Shown one piece after another: positions 13,647 to 19,487 of a stretch of 19,487 bases of DNA; within the stretch, counting starts at the first letter, position 1, and every line of letters starts with the position of its first letter. The notes below the pieces were generated by a model, which saw only the letters and a program-made list of their open reading frames with translations, made no database searches and was not told the origin of the DNA. Origin of the DNA: JAFGQE01 sp046484775 (GTDB lineage: Bacteria; Bacillota; Clostridia; DUPQ01); NCBI GenBank assembly GCA_046484775.1, contig JAWOIG010000081.1, positions 1-19,487 on the forward strand, read 5' to 3'. Both the position numbers and the translations under genes were made by a program.

Positions 13647-14359
13647 AAATGATAATACTTGCAGGAGGCAGCGGGAAACGCCTTGCATCCGGAAAGAACT
13701 CGCTTCCAAAACCGCTGGCTGACATCGGCGGGAAGCCCCTTCTCTGGCATATAATGAAGTATTTTTCCTGTCTTGGAATCAATGGCTTCGTGGTCTGCCT
13801 TGGCTACAAAGGCTCCCTGATCAGAAAGCATATGTCAGAATGTCATGAGATATCCTGCGGATCATGGGATGTTCGGTTCATCGATACCGGCTTGGATTCA
13901 ACCAAATTACTCCGTATCGAAATGGCTGCGAAATATGCCGACCCCGGCACCAATCTTCTATCTTATTCGGACAATCTGTGCGATCTGGACCTCGGCGCAT
14001 TCCTTTTGTCGCACAATGTTAGCGGCATGATGCTTTCACTGGCAGGGGTCAAGCCTTATTCGCCTTACGGACATATATTCAGGGATGACGGAATACTAAC
14101 GTTCAAGGAAAAGCCACGCATGATGAACAGCCTGATCAATGCCGGATTCATGGCGTTTGAGAAGGAATTCATAGAATACATAAGTCGGTTTTCAGGCGAA
14201 CTCGAAACCGATGTGATTTCAAGCCTCGCCCAAGAAGGCAGGCTCAACGTATTCGAACACAACGGAAACTGGGACGGAATCAACACCTTGAAGGAATATG
14301 AAGCGGTGTGCAGACTCCATCAACAGGGAAAGGCTTACTGGGAAATATGGAAGAAATAA
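13643..14359 (+). CDS. Sugar-1-phosphate nucleotidyltransferase, glucose-1-phosphate cytidylyltransferase (RfbF)-like
   Basis: A 238-residue nucleotidyltransferase. The nucleotide loop is GGSGKRL (8-14), with Lys replacing the usual Thr of GGxGTRL, followed by 'LPKPLADIGGKPLLWHIMKY' with Lys23. 'GINGFVVCLGYKGSLIRKHM', 'VRFIDTGLD' and 'INAGFMAFEKEFIEYI' closely resemble RfbF-type glucose-1-phosphate cytidylyltransferases rather than RmlA. Asp110 in 'SYSDN' fits the metal site. It is about 20 residues shorter than typical RfbF. The likely reaction is CTP (or another NTP) plus sugar-1-phosphate to NDP-sugar, the activation step of this cluster. The sugar is unknown and no CDP-glucose dehydratase is in view. 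Confidence 0.85.
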   Translation: MKMIILAGGSGKRLASGKNSLPKPLADIGGKPLLWHIMKYFSCLGINGFVVCLGYKGSLIRKHMSECHEISCGSWDVRFIDTGLDSTKLLRIEMAAKYADPGTNLLSYSDNLCDLDLGAFLLSHNVSGMMLSLAGVKPYSPYGHIFRDDGILTFKEKPRMMNSLINAGFMAFEKEFIEYISRFSGELETDVISSLAQEGRLNVFEHNGNWDGINTLKEYEAVCRLHQQGKAYWEIWKK

Positions 14360-15471
14360 AAAGAATCGACACGAGAAACCTTTTCAGATACACAGGCCTT
14401 ACGCAACTGCAAAAGGAAAACAGCAGGCTCAATATCCTGGAGTCGGATGAAGGCCGTACCATACTGGCTTCTTATCCCCGGAGGATAGTGCTGGAACTGA
14501 CAAATGCATGCAACCTTGGATGCATAATGTGCGGCAGAAGCCATGCCGAATTCAAACCTGCCTTTTTCAAAAAGGAATGGCTGAAGGTGCTCGAACCTGC
14601 ATTCAGTTTTGCAGAGGAAATGACGCTCATGGGCTGGGGTGAGCCCGCCATACATCCGGATTTCCAGCATTTTCTTGAATTCGCCGGTCATTTTCCGATA
14701 AAAAAATACATTCTCACCAACGGAACGAGGCTTAGGGAAATTTCACCGTGGATATTCGAATACAAGGTCGACATCATCGCAGTCAGCCTTGACGGACCGG
14801 ACTCCGCTACTAACGACCGAATACGCAAGGGTTCCGATTTCAACAGGATAACCGGAGATCTCAGGGAGCTGGTCGTAAGGAGATACTTCGCCCCGACCAA
14901 ACCATATATAAATACGGTAACCACACTTATGAAAAGCAATATTGATAAATTTCCGGGAATGATCGACCTTGCCGCCGACCTTGGCATTGAGGAAGTAAAA
15001 GGTGTCTACCTTACTGCCTTCTCAAAGGAACTGGCGGGTGAAACACTATTCGACATACCTGAAAGAACAGAGGAAGTCTTTAATATCGCACGGGAGAGGG
15101 CTGAAAGATACAACATCGTGCTGTCCCTTCCCCATATACCCGGAAAGGATCCCGAGGGCGATTCATTGCACCGCCGTTGCCACCTCGCCTGGCGCGACCT
15201 GTTCGTAGGCTGCGACGGTGTCATAAGGACATGCATGTCGTCTTCAAACACCCTCGGGCACCTGCCTTCGGCGGGCTCCTCGTTCATGAATGAAATCCGA
15301 AATTCACCCGAAGCCGTGGATTTCCGTGCTAGAGTCAATGGCCCCGCCGAGAGAATGAACAAAGCCTGCAGGAAGTGCTATCAGTCTTCCTGCGCCAACT
15401 GGAATCAAAAGCATGCCTTCCTGCAGGACGGCGGCGGGTTCCATCCGGATTGGAGCAGCCGGGATGAATGA
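14347..15471 (+). CDS. Radical SAM protein with SPASM-like C-terminus
   Basis: A 374-residue radical SAM enzyme. 'RRIVLELTNACNLGCIMCGR' contains the CxxxCxxC cluster motif with Cys55, Cys59 and Cys62. It is followed by 'MTLMGWGEPAIHPDF' (SAM-binding GGE-like motif), 'YILTNGT' and 'IIAVSLDGPD'. The C-terminal region has further cysteines ('RRCHLAWRDLFVGCDGVIRTC' region and 'CRKCYQSSC'), consistent with auxiliary Fe-S clusters. In sugar clusters such enzymes carry out radical dehydration, epimerisation or oxidation; the reaction here is unknown. The chosen ATG overlaps the upstream gene by 13 nt; an in-frame GTG at 14308 would add 13 residues but has a worse-placed ribosome site (AAGGAA, 11 nt away). 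Its stop overlaps the next start. Confidence 0.88.
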   Translation: MEEIKRIDTRNLFRYTGLTQLQKENSRLNILESDEGRTILASYPRRIVLELTNACNLGCIMCGRSHAEFKPAFFKKEWLKVLEPAFSFAEEMTLMGWGEPAIHPDFQHFLEFAGHFPIKKYILTNGTRLREISPWIFEYKVDIIAVSLDGPDSATNDRIRKGSDFNRITGDLRELVVRRYFAPTKPYINTVTTLMKSNIDKFPGMIDLAADLGIEEVKGVYLTAFSKELAGETLFDIPERTEEVFNIARERAERYNIVLSLPHIPGKDPEGDSLHRRCHLAWRDLFVGCDGVIRTCMSSSNTLGHLPSAGSSFMNEIRNSPEAVDFRARVNGPAERMNKACRKCYQSSCANWNQKHAFLQDGGGFHPDWSSRDE

Positions 15472-16690
15472 TATTTCCTGTCCTCTATGCCGATGCATCG
15501 ATTGCACCTGCTTTTACAGCTTTGGAAACCATCCATTGGTCAATACGCCAAGCGACGCCGATGGGAAATATCCCCTGGATATATATCACTGCCCGGATTG
15601 CGGACTGGCGTTCGTAAATACACCCAGGCATCCTTCCGAGATTTTTTCCGAATACTCGTATTTCAGCTCATGGTCATCGCAATGGCTGGATCACTGCAAG
15701 GATCTTTTTACAAATCTTGTGGGCGGCTACGGGCTTGATCCAGGTTCGGCCATACTTGAAATAGCCAGTAATGACGGATACATGCTGTCCAATTTCCTTG
15801 AAGCGGGATTTCACAATATAACCGGGGTCGAACCCGCCACAAACGTAGCCGCGGCGGCGGCTCAAAAAGGTATCCCGACCATCAATGAGTTCTTTACCTT
15901 GAACCTGGCGCAAAAAATGGCCTTGTCCGGGAAATATGCCTGCATCATAGCCAACAATGTCCTTGCCCACGTGCCTGATATCCGTGATTTTCTCATGGGA
16001 GTTGCATTCCTGCTTGAAGATGACGGCTTCTGTGTAATGGAATTCCATCATTTGCTGAGCCTTATCAAACTATCCCAGTTCGATACTGTTTATCACGAAC
16101 ACTTTTCATATCTTGCCTTGAAGACTGTAGCATTCGCCATGGAACTAAGCGGACTCCGTATTTATGACGCGATGAAAATCCCGACGCAGGGCGGATCGCT
16201 CAGGATATTCGTTTCATTGAAATCGGCTGCCGGCAAAAGGAAATATCCATTGTCGGCATCAGTGGAAAAACTGATCCGGGAAGAAATTGCGTTCGGACTT
16301 TTTGAGAGTTCCGTATATGCTTCGTTTCGTTCAAAGGTCGACAGCCTTATTCATGAAGCCCGCCGGTTTCTCCTCCTGCTTGCCGACAATGGCAGGCCTG
16401 TCTCAGGCTACGGCGCCGCAGCCAAGGCGGTTGTCTTTATAAACGCCATGGGACTTTCTTCCACCGACATTTGCTGCGTAGCCGACAGGAACCCGGTGAA
16501 GCAGGGCCGTCCGATACCGGGAACCGATATCCCCGTGGTGTCCCCTGCCAGCATGCTTTCTGCCTCGCCGGACTACATCATTGTTTTTCCCTGGAACCTG
16601 AAGGATGAGATCATAAATGATTTGAAGCCCCTTGCCGCCGAGGGCACCCGTTTCGTCGTGCTGGCCCCCTGTCCGGAGATAATCGGATGA
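15464..16690 (+). CDS. Sugar C-methyltransferase-like class I methyltransferase
   Basis: A 408-residue three-part protein. It has an N-terminal zinc-binding domain with CPLC (6-9) and CPDC (43-46), a SAM-binding Rossmann domain ('ILEIASNDGYMLSNFLEAG', 'GVEPATN', 'IIANNVLAHVPD'), and a C-terminal domain. The central 'QFDTVYHEHFSYL' and 'GGSLRIFVS' are hallmarks of NDP-sugar C-methyltransferases such as TcaB9, NovU and EvaC, in which the YHEH segment is catalytic. The C-terminal 'GYGAAAKAVVFINAMGL' domain is also typical. These enzymes methylate a carbon alpha to a keto group, making branched-chain sugars. Some homologues act on other substrates, so the exact product is open. GGAG at 15452 gives the start; 8-nt overlap upstream, 4-nt downstream. 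Confidence 0.88.
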   Translation: MNDISCPLCRCIDCTCFYSFGNHPLVNTPSDADGKYPLDIYHCPDCGLAFVNTPRHPSEIFSEYSYFSSWSSQWLDHCKDLFTNLVGGYGLDPGSAILEIASNDGYMLSNFLEAGFHNITGVEPATNVAAAAAQKGIPTINEFFTLNLAQKMALSGKYACIIANNVLAHVPDIRDFLMGVAFLLEDDGFCVMEFHHLLSLIKLSQFDTVYHEHFSYLALKTVAFAMELSGLRIYDAMKIPTQGGSLRIFVSLKSAAGKRKYPLSASVEKLIREEIAFGLFESSVYASFRSKVDSLIHEARRFLLLLADNGRPVSGYGAAAKAVVFINAMGLSSTDICCVADRNPVKQGRPIPGTDIPVVSPASMLSASPDYIIVFPWNLKDEIINDLKPLAAEGTRFVVLAPCPEIIG

Positions 16691-17748
16691 CGAATATTGA
16701 TTATTTCAGTAACAAGGATAATTTTTCGAAATATCTCCGGATTGAATCCGAATGCGTCTGCCCCGGCATATCAGAAGAATCATTGAATGTCACGATTGCC
16801 ATTCCAACCTTTGGCAGGGCTGATTTGCTCAGGGAAGCAATACTAAGTTGCCTTTCTCAGACTTTTAATGAAAAATATGAAATTCTTGTCGTCGACAACG
16901 ATCCCGGAACAGACAGCGACTCAGCCCGAATATTGCATGAGTTGAACGATGGAAGGATAACATATTACAAGAACAAAGAGAACATCGGCTGCCTGCCCAA
17001 CTTCAACAGATGCATCGAGCTCGCCCGGGGCAGATATATTATCATGCTTCACACCGACGACCTCCTGGATCCTGAATTCCTTGATATCGTTATGCCGATT
17101 GTCGGAAAACATCCGGAGATAGACATGCTGGTTCCAGGCAAACGCATACTCAGGAACGGAATATTTGAAAAGCAAAAGGGCTTTCCTGCAATATCAAAAT
17201 ACCTGGGGCTTGCGGACAGGGTGGTCAGGATAGCCCCGAAAGACTTCGCGCTTTATAATATCGTAGGCGGTCCCATGGGAATCCTGATGAAAAGGGAATA
17301 CTGCCTTGAACTCGGGGGATTTGATGAGAATACCCATCCGGTTGCCGATTATGCCTTCTGGACAAGGTATGCCACAGCATTCAATTCCTTGCTCCTTCCA
17401 ATGGAGCTGGGAACATACAGATTCATTGACAACATCAGTTCCGGGGCCGGTATTGCCGAGCAGTATCTCATACATGAGCATAGGTTGATTTCGGCCTTGA
17501 TATCGCAAAACGGGTATGGCAGGGCGATGAAAGGCTACCTTTTTGAATATATTCATTTTCGTGCGCGCCGGCTTTCAATCAATCCCCTGGATATATTCAT
17601 GAAAACCTGTGGAAAGCCCTACAAGCCGGGGATACTCAATCGCTTAATGTTCGTATGGGTTGTCTTTGTCCGGTCGGCGTCGTATCTTGCAAGGTTGATT
17701 TCAAGCCGTATAAAGGCAAGACGCCCCGAATCGTTGGCTTCACACTGA
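16687..17748 (+). CDS. Family 2 glycosyltransferase
   Basis: A 353-residue inverting-type GT-A glycosyltransferase. The nucleotide-binding start is 'VTIAIPTFGRADLLREAILS', followed by 'EILVVDNDPG' and 'NIGCLPNFNRCIELARGRYI'. The metal-binding motif is 'HTDD' (Asp124-Asp125). A C-terminal hydrophobic stretch near 'LNRLMFVWVVFVRSASYLA' could anchor it to the membrane, and the tail is basic. It probably transfers the sugar made by the upstream genes to a lipid- or protein-linked acceptor. Its ATG overlaps the methyltransferase stop by 4 nt. It is the last plus-strand gene; the 75-nt convergent gap to the cupin gene has a T-rich run but no convincing hairpin. Confidence 0.92.
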   Translation: MTNIDYFSNKDNFSKYLRIESECVCPGISEESLNVTIAIPTFGRADLLREAILSCLSQTFNEKYEILVVDNDPGTDSDSARILHELNDGRITYYKNKENIGCLPNFNRCIELARGRYIIMLHTDDLLDPEFLDIVMPIVGKHPEIDMLVPGKRILRNGIFEKQKGFPAISKYLGLADRVVRIAPKDFALYNIVGGPMGILMKREYCLELGGFDENTHPVADYAFWTRYATAFNSLLLPMELGTYRFIDNISSGAGIAEQYLIHEHRLISALISQNGYGRAMKGYLFEYIHFRARRLSINPLDIFMKTCGKPYKPGILNRLMFVWVVFVRSASYLARLISSRIKARRPESLASH

Positions 17749-17823
17749 TAAAACAGACCTTAAGGAATTTTGTTTGCTTTCTTTTTCGCTTTTATTTGAT
17801 GTAGGAATCAGCCGGCCCCCATG

Positions 17824-18144
17824 TTACTTGTACTCTTCCCTTGCAGGTGAGAAACACTCCATCACCTCGGAATCCTCAAGCACTTCGGCGCCGTGGTATT
17901 CAAAGCGGTCGAACGCATACGAGCACCCGGATTCCGCAATAAAAAATGCATTGTTTTCAAGAATAAACCTCACGCGTCCGTTTATGACATATCCAAGCTG
18001 GGCCGCATGGTGGTTGTGCAAAGGCACTTTCGCACCTTTCTTCATGTCGAAATGGCAAACCATCGCATCTTCTGTGTATTCAAGCGTTTTTCTGAATATG
18101 CCGGGCGGGTTTTCAACCGCCGCCAGATCTTTCTTATTCTTCAT
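17824..18144 (-). CDS. Small cupin-domain protein
   Basis: A 106-residue single-domain cupin. Motif 1 is 'GAKVPLHNHHAAQLGYVING' (37-56) with His43 and His45 as metal ligands; Gln49 replaces the usual Glu. Motif 2 includes 'FDRFEYHGAEVLEDSEV' with one His. The C-terminal 'CFSPAREEY' is often seen in small mononuclear cupins. Such proteins bind metals or small ligands and often act as isomerases or sensors; no specific role can be given. The ATG at 18144 is preferred over an in-frame GTG at 18156, because GAGG lies 6 nt before the ATG. There is no promoter in the 50-nt gap to the aldolase gene, so expression probably depends on readthrough of the terminator there. Confidence 0.8.
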   Translation of the reverse strand: MKNKKDLAAVENPPGIFRKTLEYTEDAMVCHFDMKKGAKVPLHNHHAAQLGYVINGRVRFILENNAFFIAESGCSYAFDRFEYHGAEVLEDSEVMECFSPAREEYK

Positions 18145-18156
18145 TATAAACCTCAC

Positions 18157-18181
18157 AAAAAAACAGGCCGCACCCGCGGCC
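18157..18181 (-). terminator. Intrinsic terminator after the aldolase gene
   Basis: On the minus strand, GGCCGC (18181-18176) pairs with GCGGCC (18171-18166) around a GGGT loop, followed by TG and seven T (18163-18157). The GTGAGG ribosome site of the cupin gene begins right after the T-run, so termination and the start of the next cistron are fused. Confidence 0.88.
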
Positions 18182-18194
18182 CGCTTCTAAAATA

Positions 18195-19133
18195 TCAATA
18201 TGAATCCGCAGTGTTGTCGCAGCCGAGCACATTCACAAGCTTATGCCTGACAACATCCCTAATGAAATTCCTCGCCGGCCCAAGATAATTCCTTGGGTCG
18301 AAGTTTTCGGGTTTCAGTGCAAACTGTTCCCTGACGGCGGCTGTCATCGCAAGCCTCAGGTCTGAGTCTATGTTTATTTTGCATACCGCCATTGATGCGG
18401 CTTTCCTGAGCATTTCCTCCGGAACGCCTTTGGCTCCCGGCATTTTCCCGCCGTATTTGTTTATCAGGTCGACATATTCGGGTATAACCGATGACGCCCC
18501 GTGGAGCACTATCGGGAATCCAGGCATCCTTGTCTGTATTTCCTCAAGTATATCGAACCTGAGCTTTGCCTCTCCCTTGAACTTATATGCGCCGTGGCTT
18601 GTGCCGATTGCTATCGCAAGGGAATCGACGCCCGTCCTCGCCACGAATTCCTCGACCTGGTCGGGTTTCGTATAGGATGCATCTTCCGAAGAGACATTGA
18701 TTTCATCCTCTACCCCGGCAAGCCTGCCGAGTTCCGCTTCAACCACAACGCCTCTTTCATGTGCGTAATCGACCACTCTTTTCGTTTCCTCTATGTTTTT
18801 ATCAAAGGGATGGTGCGATCCGTCGATCATTACGGATGTAAAGCCCCCGTCGATGCATGACTTGCATGTTTCAAACGTATCGCCGTGGTCGAGATGCACG
18901 CATATCGGAAGGTTTGTGTCTTCAATGGCAGCCTCGATCAGCTTCATGAGGTACACATGCTTCGCATATTTTCTGGCTCCCGAAGACACCTGAAGGATGA
19001 GAGGCGCATTGACTTCCTTCGCTGCTTCAGTGATTCCCTGGATTATTTCCATATTGTTCACATTGAAAGCGCCGATCGCATAACCGCCCTCGTAAGCTTT
19101 CCGGAACATTTCCTTGGTTGTTATAAGTGCCAT
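18195..19133 (-). CDS. fba: Class II fructose-bisphosphate aldolase
   Basis: A 312-residue zinc-dependent class II aldolase that splits fructose-1,6-bisphosphate to dihydroxyacetone phosphate and glyceraldehyde-3-phosphate. The N-terminus 'MALITTKEMFRKAYEGGYAI' and 'AFNVNNMEI' are typical. Asp82 and His83 in 'VHLDHGD' give the catalytic acid and a zinc ligand, His180 in 'GTSHGAYK' and His211 in 'VLHGASS' complete the zinc site, and 'VVEAELG' carries the conserved Glu. The start at 19133 has GGGAG 8 nt upstream; an in-frame TTG at 19151 lies before that site. A tagatose-bisphosphate aldolase role cannot be excluded, but the neighbouring pyruvate kinase favours glycolysis. It has its own promoter and a strong terminator. 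Confidence 0.95.
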   Translation of the reverse strand: MALITTKEMFRKAYEGGYAIGAFNVNNMEIIQGITEAAKEVNAPLILQVSSGARKYAKHVYLMKLIEAAIEDTNLPICVHLDHGDTFETCKSCIDGGFTSVMIDGSHHPFDKNIEETKRVVDYAHERGVVVEAELGRLAGVEDEINVSSEDASYTKPDQVEEFVARTGVDSLAIAIGTSHGAYKFKGEAKLRFDILEEIQTRMPGFPIVLHGASSVIPEYVDLINKYGGKMPGAKGVPEEMLRKAASMAVCKINIDSDLRLAMTAAVREQFALKPENFDPRNYLGPARNFIRDVVRHKLVNVLGCDNTADSY

Positions 19134-19168
19134 CAGAGTAACTCCCGTCAAAAATTTTATTTATGTCA

Positions 19169-19196
19169 ATTCTATCAGAAACCTGAGTTTAATCAA
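19169..19196 (-). promoter_or_regulatory. Promoter of the aldolase gene
   Basis: On the minus strand, -35 TTGATT (19196-19191), a 16-bp spacer and -10 TAGAAT (19174-19169), preceded by TG to form an extended -10 TGATAGAAT. The predicted start near 19162 leaves about 29 nt before the ATG. Confidence 0.6.
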
Positions 19197-19220
19197 GGAA
19201 AACAGGTCTTTCGTTTGTTT

Positions 19221-19487
19221 TTATTTGCCCACCACAGGGTCCCCTATCCTGTGTATCTTCATCATGTTCGTCTTTCCGGAGCTTCCTGTCGGTATGCCTC
19301 CGACCAATATGACCATGTCGCAGTCTTTTACAAGATTGCTTTCAACCGCTTTCTCCATTACATTCTCAAAAAGCTGTTTCTCACCGCCTATGAATTCGCT
19401 GAGCATGGGCTTTATATTCCATGACATGTTTAGCTGCCTTTGTATTGTCGGATTCATGGTTATGGCGATTATGGGATTGCTCGGTCG
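19221..19487 (-). CDS. pyk: Pyruvate kinase (partial, C-terminal 88 residues)
   Basis: Open from the window edge to a TAA at 19221. The visible part starts 'RPSNPIIAITMNPTIQRQL' and continues 'WNIKPML' and 'DMVILVGGIPTGSSGKTNMM', ending 'KIHRIGDPVVGK'. This is the allosteric C-terminal domain of pyruvate kinase, which makes ATP and pyruvate from phosphoenolpyruvate and ADP. The protein ends right after this domain, so it lacks the extra PEP-utilising tail found in Bacillus and several other Gram-positive pyruvate kinases. It lies directly upstream of fba on the same strand, but the aldolase has its own promoter in the 87-nt gap. Confidence 0.93.
   Translation of the reverse strand, partial: RPSNPIIAITMNPTIQRQLNMSWNIKPMLSEFIGGEKQLFENVMEKAVESNLVKDCDMVILVGGIPTGSSGKTNMMKIHRIGDPVVGK

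Noticed and set aside
17749..17823. Bidirectional terminator in the convergent gap
   Set aside because: Only short palindromes such as CCTTAAGG and a T-rich run are present; no stem of useful length precedes a T-run on either strand.
17774..18190. Plus-strand open frame of 138 codons opposite the cupin gene
   Set aside because: The minus-strand cupin has clear motifs and a ribosome binding site; the plus-strand frame resembles no family and runs through the terminator.

Overview
The window reads as chromosomal DNA of an anaerobic-type bacterium, most likely a Bacillota/Clostridia relative. The support is purine-rich GGAGG-type ribosome binding sites, extended -10 promoters (TGnTATAAT), BMP-type lipoproteins with a lipobox, a two-ATPase-domain/two-permease nucleoside-type ABC transporter, a class II aldolase next to pyruvate kinase, and a radical SAM enzyme. 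The taxon is an inference; there is no rRNA or other phylogenetic marker here. Coding density is high and no protein gene is visibly broken. Two genes run off the window ends: a MarR-type regulator on the left and pyruvate kinase on the right.

Layout. (1) 1-237, minus: N-terminus of a MarR-family regulator, divergent from a transporter locus. The 183-bp divergent gap holds a 10-bp-arm palindrome and an extended -10 promoter. (2) 421-6390, plus: two paralogous BMP-family substrate-binding lipoproteins, a strong intrinsic terminator, then ATPase, permease and permease with 4-nt overlaps. This is a nucleoside (or related ligand) uptake system. (3) 6408-8168: an array of TTAA(C/A)A-like direct repeats phased at 10-11 bp, resembling a Bacillus-type PhoP box, lies in front of a Na+/phosphate cotransporter with a PhoU domain. 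(4) 8179-17748, plus: a glycan or modified-sugar cluster. It encodes a Gfo/Idh/MocA oxidoreductase, a zinc MDR dehydrogenase, a DUF4910-type M28-like metalloprotein with a winged-helix tail, a sulfotransferase, an RfbF-like sugar-phosphate nucleotidyltransferase, a radical SAM/SPASM-like enzyme, a sugar C-methyltransferase-like protein and a family 2 glycosyltransferase. Most junctions overlap or abut. (5) Inside that cluster, 9397-10409, sits a REP-associated tyrosine transposase (RAYT)-like gene bracketed by four near-identical palindromes, two on each side. It is visibly more AT-rich than its neighbours. (6) 17824-19487, minus: pyruvate kinase (partial), class II fructose-bisphosphate aldolase, a strong terminator, and a small cupin protein, convergent with the glycan cluster.

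How it may work together. The left part imports nucleosides and phosphate. The middle part looks like an enzyme set that activates a sugar as an NDP derivative, oxidises or reduces it, methylates it at carbon, may sulfate it, and transfers it to an acceptor; no dehydratase or export/polymerisation gene is in view, so the pathway is incomplete here. The most notable items are the RAYT with paired palindromes (the downstream pair are exact reverse complements), the promoter that borrows its -35 from one palindrome, the apparently leaderless transposase, the Pho-box-like array and the unusual sugar-modification gene set.
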